A stretch of DNA of 64,000 bases from an uncultured bacterium (lineage in GTDB: Bacteria; Myxococcota_A; Bradymonadia; UBA7976; VGTA01), in the NCBI GenBank assembly GCA_943788935.1, contig CALSSE010000007.1:163871-227870 (forward strand), read 5' to 3'. The notes under the pieces are model-generated. The model worked only from the letters and a program-made list of their open reading frames with translations. It did no database searches and had not been told where the DNA came from. Positions 8,722 to 15,844 of the stretch are shown piece by piece. Numbering within the stretch: position 1 is the first letter of the stretch; each line of letters opens with the position of its first letter. A program made the position numbers and the translations under genes.

Positions 8722-10014
8722 ATGAAATTCAACGTTATTTTAACCGTTTTGCTCATTGTTCAAGGAACCGTCTTCCTCTTAGGTAGTGATGGTCAAGAGA
8801 AGGGTCGTCAAATACAAACGATCGCTCATTTAGTGAGTCCTAACACAGTCTTTAAACGCTCACCTAGTGGAGCTGATTTACAGCGTTGGTTTGATAAACG
8901 AGGGGTAAAACCAGGGGAGAGCGCTAGCACATATGAGGTTGAGGCTGACGAGGTGGCTATGGCTCTTAAGTCTCCTAAAGTAGACTTAAACCTTGCTAAT
9001 CGCTTGGAGCTTGCGGCGAGCCTTGAACAGGTTAAGTCTCTTAAGATATCTGAGGAGAGAGACGAGGAGAGCCTCAAAGGGCCGACTTCCGTTACGCTGA
9101 GTCGAGCAGGGAGCGATTGGGTTGTAACCAGCGCTTCATCTTATCCCGCAGAGTCGATTAAGGTCACAAGTATACTCAAAAAAGTCCTTAATGCAGAGCT
9201 GAAAACAGTGATCGCTAGACGACCTGAAAACCATATGAAACTAAACGTCAGCCCGTCGAGCTTTGATCGTTTAGTTGAGATCGTGAGCGTAGAGAATACT
9301 TCGCTTAAGATGTATATAGGGAATGGTAAATCAGGTGCTTTGCATCTAAGAGTCGCCGGTGATGATCGAGTATATAGAGTTCGTGGCATCTCCACGTGGA
9401 GTGATCTCAACGCGAGCTCAACTCGCTTCGTAAAGACCTCTTACTTGAAGGTCGCTGAGGCGAATAAGGTGATGATTCAAGGACCGGGAAGCCGATCTCT
9501 TGAAGTGAGCAAGAGCTCAGATGTTTGGTCAGTGAGAGGAGTTAACGCTGACGACCTTGATCAGGATAAGGCCAAGCGTTTTGTTGATGCCGCTAAAGAG
9601 CTTATCTTAACCAGTGTGGTCGGCAGTGATCTACCTACTTATCAGTCACAATTTAATCAAGGTATCACAGTGGTTGTCAGCTCCGCGAAACAGAGCATCA
9701 CTTATCAATTAGCGGAGACATCCAAGGAAGACTTTATTGCCCACTCCGAACAAAGTCCCTTCATCGTTAAAGTCGCCTCTTATAAAGTCAAGCCACTGCT
9801 CACCCAAAGTTTGGATGACTTCAGGACAGAGGCGTCAAAACAGAGAACTCAGGAGGCAAACCTTGAACGAGTTAAGGTCCCAACAGGGGCCATACCCGCT
9901 TTGGCACCGGCTCTAGCTCCGGCTCCAGCTCCGGCTCCGGCTCCGGCTCCGGCTCCAGCTCCGGCTCCGGCTCCGGCTCCGGCTCCAGCTCCGGCTCCAG
10001 CTCCGGCTCCTTGA
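8722..10014 (+). CDS. DUF4340 protein with Ala-Pro repeat tail
   Basis: This 430-residue protein has an N-terminal hydrophobic anchor (residues ~4-21) and an extracytoplasmic body that fits the DUF4340 family, which commonly follows GldG-like genes. It starts 18 bases after the GldFG stop behind GAAGGGAG, so the three genes look like one operon. Its probable role is as an accessory subunit of that ABC complex on the outer face of the inner membrane. The C-terminus, from about residue 393, is a nearly pure Ala-Pro repeat running to the stop codon, encoded by alternating GCTCCG/GCTCCA units. Such tails form stiff extended rods and can span periplasm or peptidoglycan. The repeat length is likely to vary between strains. 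Confidence 0.85.
   Translation: MKFNVILTVLLIVQGTVFLLGSDGQEKGRQIQTIAHLVSPNTVFKRSPSGADLQRWFDKRGVKPGESASTYEVEADEVAMALKSPKVDLNLANRLELAASLEQVKSLKISEERDEESLKGPTSVTLSRAGSDWVVTSASSYPAESIKVTSILKKVLNAELKTVIARRPENHMKLNVSPSSFDRLVEIVSVENTSLKMYIGNGKSGALHLRVAGDDRVYRVRGISTWSDLNASSTRFVKTSYLKVAEANKVMIQGPGSRSLEVSKSSDVWSVRGVNADDLDQDKAKRFVDAAKELILTSVVGSDLPTYQSQFNQGITVVVSSAKQSITYQLAETSKEDFIAHSEQSPFIVKVASYKVKPLLTQSLDDFRTEASKQRTQEANLERVKVPTGAIPALAPALAPAPAPAPAPAPAPAPAPAPAPAPAPAPAPAP
9906..10012 (+). repeat. 6-bp tandem repeat encoding an Ala-Pro tail
   Basis: Alternating GCTCCG and GCTCCA hexamers fill the last ~110 bases of the DUF4340 gene, giving ~18 Ala-Pro pairs up to the TGA stop. Because the unit is a multiple of three, gain or loss of units changes the tail length without shifting the frame. 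Confidence 0.9.
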
Positions 10015-10053
10015 ATGACGGATTGATTTTTTTACGAGAGAACCTAGGTGCTA

Positions 10054-10977
10054 CTATCGCTGTCGAAGTCGATTGAGCACACGAGAGGCGCTCGCTCCAT
10101 AGATACTATGCCAGCGTTTACCTGTGAACCAAAGCCGGTCACGGAGAACGTCATAAGCGACACCATTACTCACTCCAATAAATGCTGTTGATCTGTTCTC
10201 TTCATCGGTCATAAGAGAAGTAAGGTCTAGTTTAGCGATGACTTGGCCTGTTTGTGCGTGAATGACCACGATCTCTGATTCTGGATAAACATTAGCAAAA
10301 ATAAACTCTTCAACCCATTCTAGCTCATTGAGCTGAAAGAGCGGATGTTCTCTTTCATACACGTTGAGCTCTTTTGTGATCTCGATCAAGGGAGTGAGCT
10401 CTCTTTGAGGAGATAGCTCACTCTCTTCGATTGCCGAGGAGAGTGAGTCTTCATCGATCCATCTCAAGGTCGAGGAGCCATCACTGTAGAGGAGACCTCG
10501 CGCAGAGTAACTCATCCCCCACCCCTCGGTTCCGATGGTGAACCGCTTCACTTCAAGACCGCTGAGTGGATCGATGACGAGTAGAGCAAATGATCGCCAT
10601 GTCAGCACTAACAGCCACTGTCTCCACAGAGTACAGCCCTCAGCGAATAGTTGATTCAACGGCCAAGACTCTACACTTCCTAGGACGAGATCTCTCTTGA
10701 TCAGTAATGAGCCATTAACCGATCCTGAGGTTTGCCAGAGTGTGTTAGGGGCTGACCATGCGAGACATTGAGTTGACCAAGAGCGATCATTTGTGATCGT
10801 CTCATCGATAAGCGAGCTGAGCTCTATCACTTTGATCTCAGATGAGGGGAGACGTTCATCATCACAACCCATAGAGGTCAATGTGAGAGTCAAGAAAGTG
10901 AGTGCGTGAACGAGTGAACGGTAGCGGTAAGGATGGATAGAAGAGACGCGAAGAGAGTTTTCATTCTTGTCTCTCAT
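10054..10977 (-). CDS. Lipoprotein glutaminyl-peptide cyclotransferase
   Basis: This 307-residue protein matches the plant/bacterial-type glutamine cyclotransferase family, a beta-propeller enzyme that converts N-terminal Gln of peptides to pyroglutamate. Telling segments are TEGWGMSY, SDGSSTLRWID, LNELEWVEEFIFANVYP, TGQVIAKLDLTSL and NGVAYDVLRDRLWFTGKRW. The N-terminus has a long basic lead, a hydrophobic run and lipobox TSMGC with Cys38, so it should be an exported lipoprotein. It lies 65 bases downstream of a sigma-factor gene on the same strand. Its start codon is the last ATG of a 14-bp tandem repeat that makes two short start-stop reading frames ahead of it. The reaction is assigned from family resemblance only. 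Confidence 0.85.
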   Translation of the reverse strand: MRDKNENSLRVSSIHPYRYRSLVHALTFLTLTLTSMGCDDERLPSSEIKVIELSSLIDETITNDRSWSTQCLAWSAPNTLWQTSGSVNGSLLIKRDLVLGSVESWPLNQLFAEGCTLWRQWLLVLTWRSFALLVIDPLSGLEVKRFTIGTEGWGMSYSARGLLYSDGSSTLRWIDEDSLSSAIEESELSPQRELTPLIEITKELNVYEREHPLFQLNELEWVEEFIFANVYPESEIVVIHAQTGQVIAKLDLTSLMTDEENRSTAFIGVSNGVAYDVLRDRLWFTGKRWHSIYGASASRVLNRLRQR

Positions 10978-11007
10978 CTCTTGTCTCTCATCTCTTGTCT
11001 CTCATCT
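10966..11007 (-). repeat. Three 14-bp repeats forming an ATG/TGA ladder
   Basis: Three exact 14-bp copies (AGATGAGAGACAAG on the minus strand) span the glutaminyl cyclase start. Each copy carries an ATG. The first two ATGs (11005 and 10991) each encode MRDKR followed by TGA, and each TGA overlaps the next ATG as ATGA. The third ATG (10977) begins the main gene, which reads MRDKNENS. No strong Shine-Dalgarno site lies before the first copy. Confidence 0.9.
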
Positions 11008-11042
11008 CTCGAGATCTAGACCGATGGTGACTCGAGTATTTA

Positions 11043-11657
11043 CTATGCTGAATGAGGAGGGTTTTTGAGAGCTTTCTCAATCTTGGCGCGGATTCTCTTG
11101 ATTCGAGCTCTAATGGCGGTCGGCGTCACTCGTTCGTTGATCGCCTCTTCTGCGACAGACCAGCTTGCTGTCAGCATACGCTTTAACATAGCTTGCTCGC
11201 TTTTAGAGATCAAATCTTGGATCATTGACAGCTGGTCACGAGCCTCGATCTCTCTGAGTATATTAGGGGAGACTTGCTCTTCCATATTACGAGTGACTCC
11301 TGGCACGTAGTAATGGGCGTCAATGAGGCTATGTTTGTTCGTTCTATAAAGTTCATCCAGTGAGAAATTATGAACCATACGAGCAATGTATTTAATGAGC
11401 TTAAAACTCGGGTCTTGAATATTTAGTCGATGCATCTTTCCGGGGAGTTTTTTTGCATAAAATTCTTGGACGACATCAACTGCGACATAACGATTATTGA
11501 AGACAGCACGGGCGATGTGTAGCCAGCGTTGTTCATGAGCGATGATTTCATGGATCACATATTTACAATGAGAGCAATCAGTCACCTCAGGGTGATCTAA
11601 GCAATGAGTAGGTTTGGAGATTGTGTGAGCGTGAAGACGTTTTCTTTGTCGGGTCAT
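11043..11657 (-). CDS. Sigma-70-family (ECF-like) RNA polymerase factor
   Basis: This 204-residue protein has a sigma region 2 at about residues 40-110 (HIARAVFNNRYVAVDVVQEFY) and a region 4 helix-turn-helix at ~145-200 (SKSEQAMLKRML to AIRARIKRIRAKIEKAL). Both regions are fairly divergent, so promoter choice cannot be predicted. The N-terminal extension holds His18, Cys19, His22, Cys28 and Cys31, spaced like a small metal site that might act as a sensor. No anti-sigma gene lies next to it. The following gene on this strand is the glutaminyl cyclase. A putative promoter and a C9 tract lie upstream. The ATG is not preceded by a clear ribosome site. Confidence 0.75.
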   Translation of the reverse strand: MTRQRKRLHAHTISKPTHCLDHPEVTDCSHCKYVIHEIIAHEQRWLHIARAVFNNRYVAVDVVQEFYAKKLPGKMHRLNIQDPSFKLIKYIARMVHNFSLDELYRTNKHSLIDAHYYVPGVTRNMEEQVSPNILREIEARDQLSMIQDLISKSEQAMLKRMLTASWSVAEEAINERVTPTAIRARIKRIRAKIEKALKNPPHSA

Positions 11658-11756
11658 GTAGCCTCTAGAGTCAATGGAATAAGCAGATGAGTAGAGAGGT
11701 GGGGAGTAAGGAGCCTAGGATCAAAGGAACGCGGGGAGGACAAGAAGAGCGTTTCT

Positions 11757-11765
11757 GGGGGGGGG
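11757..11765 (-). repeat. C9 tract in the sigma-factor leader
   Basis: Nine G on the plus strand (nine C in the sigma-factor transcript) lie between the putative promoter and the start codon, about 100 bases before the ATG. A length change here would alter the leader but not the protein. Confidence 0.85.
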
Positions 11766-11782
11766 TAGGGAGGGGTGAGTTA

Positions 11783-11812
11783 TTGATATCTTATTGGTCG
11801 AGTGTCTGTCAA
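11783..11812 (-). promoter_or_regulatory. Putative sigma-70 promoter of the sigma-factor gene
   Basis: On the minus strand a consensus -35 hexamer TTGACA (11807-11812) is followed after 18 bases by TATCAA (11783-11788), a 4 of 6 match to the -10 consensus. The sequence just upstream of the -35 (11811-11850) is A/T-rich like an UP element. The leader would be about 120 bases long and carry the C9 tract. Confidence 0.4.
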
Positions 11813-12051
11813 ATTATTTTTAGATTTATTTAGATTTTAAGTAATAATGGTAATAAAGTCTGTCGAATTACGATGACTTATGCATGATGCTTTGTATGGT
11901 TTATCCAGTGTTGTCTATTTTTGATAATTTCAGCAATTTTAAGTGAAAATACTTTATGACTATATAACTGTTATATATAGCTTATGTTAGGTATTGTAGA
12001 TTATAGAAAATAAAGAGTGACAAGAGCACGATTGGGCATTTTATCCAATCA

Positions 12052-12348
12052 TTATATGACTTTTGCTTGATTGATGGCAGGCGGCCCGGTCCTGTCTCTA
12101 GCTTGAAGTACTTGAGTCATTTCATGCTTGACCAAAGCGGTGCTGAGAGATGAGAGTCGAGCGAAGATGGCAGAGGCCACCTCTCTGATTGCTGAGCTAG
12201 ATTTGTATCCGATGAGCCTCTCCCCGCTTAAGTATTCAGGTTCAATTCTACCTTCAAGTAGAGCGAGTAGGCAGTCTATGTCGAATCGTTCGATGGATGT
12301 GAGTCATCAGGCTTGGGTAGCGTCAGGCGTGAGTGTGAGCTTAATCTT
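12052..12348 (-). pseudogene. Probable gene remnant with internal stops
   Basis: On the minus strand, 12303-12052 is open for 83 codons with codon use like the real genes nearby, reading IERFDIDCLLALLEGRIEPE and SGERLIGYKSSSAIREVASA before a TAA at 12052. It has no ATG start near its beginning. Two adjacent TGA stops (12309-12304) interrupt it. The same frame above those stops also looks protein-like (REIKIKLTLTPDATQA). The simplest reading is a small gene broken by mutation at the TGATGA site. I cannot name the family. The alternative is a chance open frame, but its composition argues against that. Confidence 0.4.
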
Positions 12349-12446
12349 AATCTCTCTAGTTCATGAGAGATTGGGTAGATTATCATAGTCTCTTTCAGTA
12401 GACTTCTCCCAGTAGCTCACCCGAGGATCACTAAGAGGAGTCTCTA

Positions 12447-13049
12447 TTGAAGTATTTGCTTATGTCTTGCTCACATCGTGTAAACAGTGAGTCTCTCAAG
12501 GTCACTCAGCATCTTAAGCGATCTCTCGAACGGAGAGGTCATGAGGTTAAGTTACATGATTGCGGTGCTTATCCCTTACCGCTTTGGGACCCTGATGAGC
12601 GAGGAGACCATTGGCCAACATGGCAGGCCCTTAAGCCTGAGTTGAAGAGCTGTGAAGGCTTGATATTGGTCACGCCTGAGTGGCACGGGATGGCTACCCC
12701 TCAAGCTAAAAACTTCTTCTTATTAGCAGGTTCAAGCCCACTAGCACATAAAGCAGGCTTAATCGTCTCTGTCAGCGCAGGGAGAGGTGGAGCGTACCCT
12801 ATCGCGGAACTGAGGCTCTCCTCCTACAAGAACAGTAAGCTCTCTTGGATTCCTGAGCATCTCATCATCCGACAGGTAGAGAGTGTGCTCAACGAAGAGG
12901 AGACTCTGTCAGAGATCACGAAGTCTAATGAGAAGTGGATACGTGATCGAATCGATCATACACTTGAGCAACTAGAGCTCTATACGGAGGCGCTAAACTC
13001 TATTAGAGATCGCATTCCTCATGACTCTCGCTTTGGGTCGGGTATGTGA
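12447..13049 (+). CDS. NADPH-dependent FMN reductase-family protein
   Basis: This 200-residue protein has the flavodoxin-like fold of NAD(P)H-dependent FMN reductases. The phosphate-binding loop is SHRVNSESLKV near the N-terminus, and TPEWHGMATPQAKNFF at about residue 75 is the family's flavin-contact segment (usually TPEYNxSxPxxLKN). It probably reduces flavin or quinone-like substrates in the cytoplasm. It starts with TTG at 12447; an AAGAGGAG ribosome site 6 bases upstream supports that codon. It converges on the repeat-tailed protein, with only 4 bases between the two stop codons and no terminator. Confidence 0.85.
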   Translation: MKYLLMSCSHRVNSESLKVTQHLKRSLERRGHEVKLHDCGAYPLPLWDPDERGDHWPTWQALKPELKSCEGLILVTPEWHGMATPQAKNFFLLAGSSPLAHKAGLIVSVSAGRGGAYPIAELRLSSYKNSKLSWIPEHLIIRQVESVLNEEETLSEITKSNEKWIRDRIDHTLEQLELYTEALNSIRDRIPHDSRFGSGM

Positions 13050-13053
13050 AGAC

Positions 13054-13470
13054 TTACGCTTCAGCAGCAACTACAGAGGACTCAGCAGAGCCCTCGGTTG
13101 ACTCAGCAGAGCCCTCGGTTGACTCAGCAGCGCCCTCGGTTGACTCAGCAGCGCCCTCGGTTGACTCAGCAGAGCCCTCGGTTGACTCAGCAGAGCCCTC
13201 GGTTGACTCAGCGCCCTTCTCTTCATCATTGCGGTCACGCTTACGAGGGCGTCGATCATTACTTCGCGTCTCGGCGACATACACTTCGAGGCTACCTCCA
13301 TTATATGTCATAGAGATCGTTGAGCTAGCGTTTTCATCGACGCTATCAACATTTACGCTCATAGGGACGTCATTACTCTTTGTCTTGGCGAATGCTACAG
13401 CCTCAGCACGACCTTCGATGACGGTCTCTTCATCTCCCCAGGTAATCTTGAAGTTTGTTGGCTCGGTCAT
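13054..13470 (-). CDS. Acidic protein with AESTEG tandem repeat tail
   Basis: This 138-residue protein begins with a compact domain of ~70 residues (FKITWGDEETVIEGRAEAVA, ISMTYNGGSLEVYVAE), then a charged linker (RPRKRDRNDEE), then six copies of a seven-residue AESTEGS/A repeat and a short end. An excellent ribosome site (GGAGGAG) precedes the ATG, which supports this strand over the overlapping plus-strand frame. There is no signal peptide or membrane segment, so it is probably cytoplasmic. I do not recognise the N-terminal domain. Confidence 0.7.
   Translation of the reverse strand: MTEPTNFKITWGDEETVIEGRAEAVAFAKTKSNDVPMSVNVDSVDENASSTISMTYNGGSLEVYVAETRSNDRRPRKRDRNDEEKGAESTEGSAESTEGSAESTEGAAESTEGAAESTEGSAESTEGSAESSVVAAEA
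13079..13213. repeat. 21-bp tandem repeat, six copies plus a part
   Basis: Six copies of a 21-bp unit (13079-13204) and a partial seventh make up the 3' half of the acidic-protein gene, differing only at one AGA/AGC position. The unit is a multiple of three and lacks stops in several frames, which explains the long frames on the opposite strand. Confidence 0.95.
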
Positions 13471-13566
13471 CTTTATCTCCTCCGGTTATATATGAGAAAT
13501 AGACCGTCTGAGTAAGATTGTTCACCTACGTTTGTCAAGGATAACTCACTGAAGTCTGCACAAAGA

Positions 13567-14376
13567 TCAGAAGTAGTAACCGATCATCAACGATAAGTTA
13601 TTGATGTTATAGGTCTGACGAGAGAGAGGTTTGGGATTACCATAGGCCACCGCCTCTGTTTCGGTGGTCTCTACATCAGTGTCGGCGATATTGGCCATCC
13701 CTTGTGAATAGCGTAGCTCAGCCGATAAGAAGCCTGCTCCCTTAGAGAGAACAAAGTAGGAGCCTCCAGCGAGGACAAATCCATAGTCAAAGGTGCTAAA
13801 GGGGCGTCGGGCTTCATCGAGTACCCCATCATCTACCTGCTCACCATCGACGCTCAATAGCATCGCTCCATAGACACCACCCGCGATATATGGCCTGATC
13901 AGCTGACCTCTCATAAAGCGAGCGACGAGCATGATTGGGACTTCAATAAAGTCCATATATGTCGAGGTCTCTTTCATGGTATTGACCGCGAGATTGTAGT
14001 TACTCCGACCCTCGGCGGAGAAGTTTTTATTTTGGTATAGAGCGTCTAATCTTAATGACATTATATCATTTAAGCCCTTGTCAAAAGTAACACCAAATCC
14101 AACACTTGACCCTCGACTAGGGTCACGAACGAATGGATCTGATGAACGAGTACTATCGATCACAGCGAAGTTTCCATGTATCCGAAGACCAAAGAGACCA
14201 TACTTGTTATTTTGCATCTGCCGATCCAAGCGCCTCGCTTGCTTCTTACGACGCTTACCTTTAGCGTCTACATCGGTGATGAGCGCGGTTTGAGTCAATG
14301 AGAGTCCTAATAGTAGGCTGAGCCCTCCCAACAATGTTGTGAGGCTAAACTTGCATTTGCCATTTGGTCTGTTCAT
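13567..14376 (-). CDS. Outer-membrane beta-barrel protein
   Basis: I place the start at the ATG at 14376 (MNRPNGKC), preceded by AAGGAAAG, rather than at a longer upstream frame. The 269-residue product has a signal peptide (FSLTTLLGGLSLLLGLSLTQTA), a basic linker (KGKRRKKQARR), and then alternating hydrophobic/polar strands ending in SLMIGYYF. A final aromatic residue is typical for recognition by the outer-membrane assembly machinery. The size suits an 8-10-strand barrel of the OmpA/OmpW/PorT-like type. The precise family and role are unknown. It is divergent from the NYN-LOTUS gene, and the 14-bp palindrome lies between them. Confidence 0.8.
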   Translation of the reverse strand: MNRPNGKCKFSLTTLLGGLSLLLGLSLTQTALITDVDAKGKRRKKQARRLDRQMQNNKYGLFGLRIHGNFAVIDSTRSSDPFVRDPSRGSSVGFGVTFDKGLNDIMSLRLDALYQNKNFSAEGRSNYNLAVNTMKETSTYMDFIEVPIMLVARFMRGQLIRPYIAGGVYGAMLLSVDGEQVDDGVLDEARRPFSTFDYGFVLAGGSYFVLSKGAGFLSAELRYSQGMANIADTDVETTETEAVAYGNPKPLSRQTYNINNLSLMIGYYF

Positions 14377-14441
14377 GATACTTTCCTTCAGTTTCAGGTG
14401 TGGATAGAGGTTGATGAGCATCGTTTCTATAAGAGTTTTGT

Positions 14442-14455
14442 GCCTTGATCAAGGC
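14442..14455. promoter_or_regulatory. Perfect 14-bp palindrome, operator candidate
   Basis: GCCTTGATCAAGGC is a perfect inverted repeat with no spacer in the 131-base divergent region between the beta-barrel gene and the NYN-LOTUS gene. Its position suits a dimeric regulator acting on one or both promoters. No regulator gene is adjacent. Confidence 0.35.
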
Positions 14456-14507
14456 GTTGTCAAGAGGCTTAAAGAGATGAAGCGAAGTCATTGAGGAGCA
14501 GAGCGTC

Positions 14508-15812
14508 ATGTCGAGTCAGCATGTTGGATTATTCATTGATTTTGAGAACCTCATTTATGGTTTGGTTGATAAATATGGAGAGCAGGGAGCATTTGAGCTG
14601 TTCAAGGTTCATTTCCTGAGTGATTTCGCCGCTAGATACGGTGTGGTTTGCAGCGCTTATGCTTATGCTGATTGGCGGATTAAAGCGGTTAACCAATGGC
14701 AGGTGGACCTTTATGGTAGAGGGGTAGAGCTCGTTCATGTGCTAGGCCGTGGAGGAAAGAACGCGGTCGACATTAGAATGGCCATAGATCTAGTAGAGTC
14801 GATCTATACCCAACCTCTTTTAGACACATACATAGTGGTCTCGGGTGATCGTGACTTCTTACCGGTCATTAATGCACTAAAGAGAGCAGGGAAGAGGGTA
14901 ATCGCGCTCTCTACTTCGAGAGCGATGAGCAAGGAGATGAAGAGGGTCTGTGACGAGACATCGAGTTATGAGAGCCTCTTACATGATCTCTCCCACTCGG
15001 TCACCACAGCGAAGCGTGACCCTGAAGTACTGCTTGATGAAGTGCTCAGTATCGCAAAGAGTTTTAACGGCGATGAGCTCACCGGAGCTCAACTCAAACA
15101 GCTTTTGTTACAGAGTCATAAAGGTCAATTTGTTGAGCGAGATTATGGCTTTGTATCTTTTGGTGCGCTCATGGAGCAGCTCTCCAAGCTCTCTCGGGAG
15201 AGAATCAGTGATGATGAAGGACAATTCCCACCGATCTTGAGCCTCATTAGACCTCCTCAAGGTGACTTGAGAGTGATGATCGTGGCAGATGCCGACCAAG
15301 AAACCGCGCTTCCCCCCAGCGCTCAAGAGTGGCAGGGGGCCCACGAGGTCCAATTAGCCATCGCCTGCCTTAAAGGATATCAATATATGCCGGATGCCAA
15401 GAGGCGAAGAGAGGTTTTAGAGGCTCTCTACACAGTCCTCTCTCCTACTCAAGGAGCATGTTGGGCAGAGGCGCTTGATGAAGTATGTCAAACGGTCGGT
15501 CTATCAAGGTCACAGGCCTCAAAATATCACGCGGTATTACTTCAGTCACAAGCCTTTATTCAGGTTGATCCACATGATGATAAGCCAGTGAAGCAGAGGA
15601 CGATGAAGTTGATTGAAGGTTTGAGATCAGCTGAGTCTCTTATTCATCGCTATGAGCAGAGTATTCTTCATAAAATCATCTCTCGCAGAGGGCCTGTTTC
15701 TGATGAAGTCGCTGCTCAGGTTTTAGGGATAGACTGTGATCAAAATCAAACGTATCTCCAAGGGCTAATCAACGCTGCTTCCAACGAGGCATCCGAGCAC
15801 GTGGATCAATAG
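14508..15812 (+). CDS. NYN-domain nuclease with OST-HTH/LOTUS domain
   Basis: Residues ~1-160 form a NYN (PIN-like) ribonuclease domain. Its acidic sites are visible in GLFIDFENL (Asp11, Asn14), AVDIRMAIDLV and VVSGDRDFLPVI. Residues ~170-245 (DEVLSIAKSFNGDELTGAQL to DYGFVSFGALMEQL) look like an OST-HTH/LOTUS RNA-binding domain, a common partner of bacterial NYN domains. The last ~150 residues are helical and unassigned; one stretch (YQYMPDAKRRREVLEALYTV) could be a second winged helix. The ribosome site is GAGGAG. The product is probably a cytoplasmic RNase with RNA recognition; its target is unknown. Confidence 0.85.
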   Translation: MSSQHVGLFIDFENLIYGLVDKYGEQGAFELFKVHFLSDFAARYGVVCSAYAYADWRIKAVNQWQVDLYGRGVELVHVLGRGGKNAVDIRMAIDLVESIYTQPLLDTYIVVSGDRDFLPVINALKRAGKRVIALSTSRAMSKEMKRVCDETSSYESLLHDLSHSVTTAKRDPEVLLDEVLSIAKSFNGDELTGAQLKQLLLQSHKGQFVERDYGFVSFGALMEQLSKLSRERISDDEGQFPPILSLIRPPQGDLRVMIVADADQETALPPSAQEWQGAHEVQLAIACLKGYQYMPDAKRRREVLEALYTVLSPTQGACWAEALDEVCQTVGLSRSQASKYHAVLLQSQAFIQVDPHDDKPVKQRTMKLIEGLRSAESLIHRYEQSILHKIISRRGPVSDEVAAQVLGIDCDQNQTYLQGLINAASNEASEHVDQ

Positions 15813-15844
15813 TACGTATATTTAAAACATAACCATAGAGCTGA

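Larger units (their letters stand above)
11658..12446. other. AT-rich accessory intergenic stretch
   Basis: This ~790-base region lies between the sigma-factor gene (minus) and the flavin reductase gene (plus). Its right third (12052-12386) holds a probable decayed gene on the minus strand. Its middle (~11805-12060) is clearly richer in A/T than the surrounding coding DNA. A 6-bp-stem hairpin (GATTGG and CCAATC, 12030-12050) lies directly after the stop of that remnant and could be a relic of a terminator. I see no tRNA, insertion sequence or intact gene here. Confidence 0.5.

Noticed and set aside
10015..10053. Intrinsic terminator between the DUF4340 and glutaminyl cyclase genes
   Set aside because: A run of seven T is present but no stem precedes it on either strand.
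12128..12388. Plus-strand frame of 86 codons in the AT-rich island
   Set aside because: It has no ribosome site and poor codon pattern; the opposite strand over the same bases looks much more protein-like.
13046..13495. Plus-strand frame of 149 codons opposite the AESTEG gene
   Set aside because: The 21-bp repeat has no stops in several frames, which makes it open by chance. The minus-strand gene has the strong GGAGGAG site.
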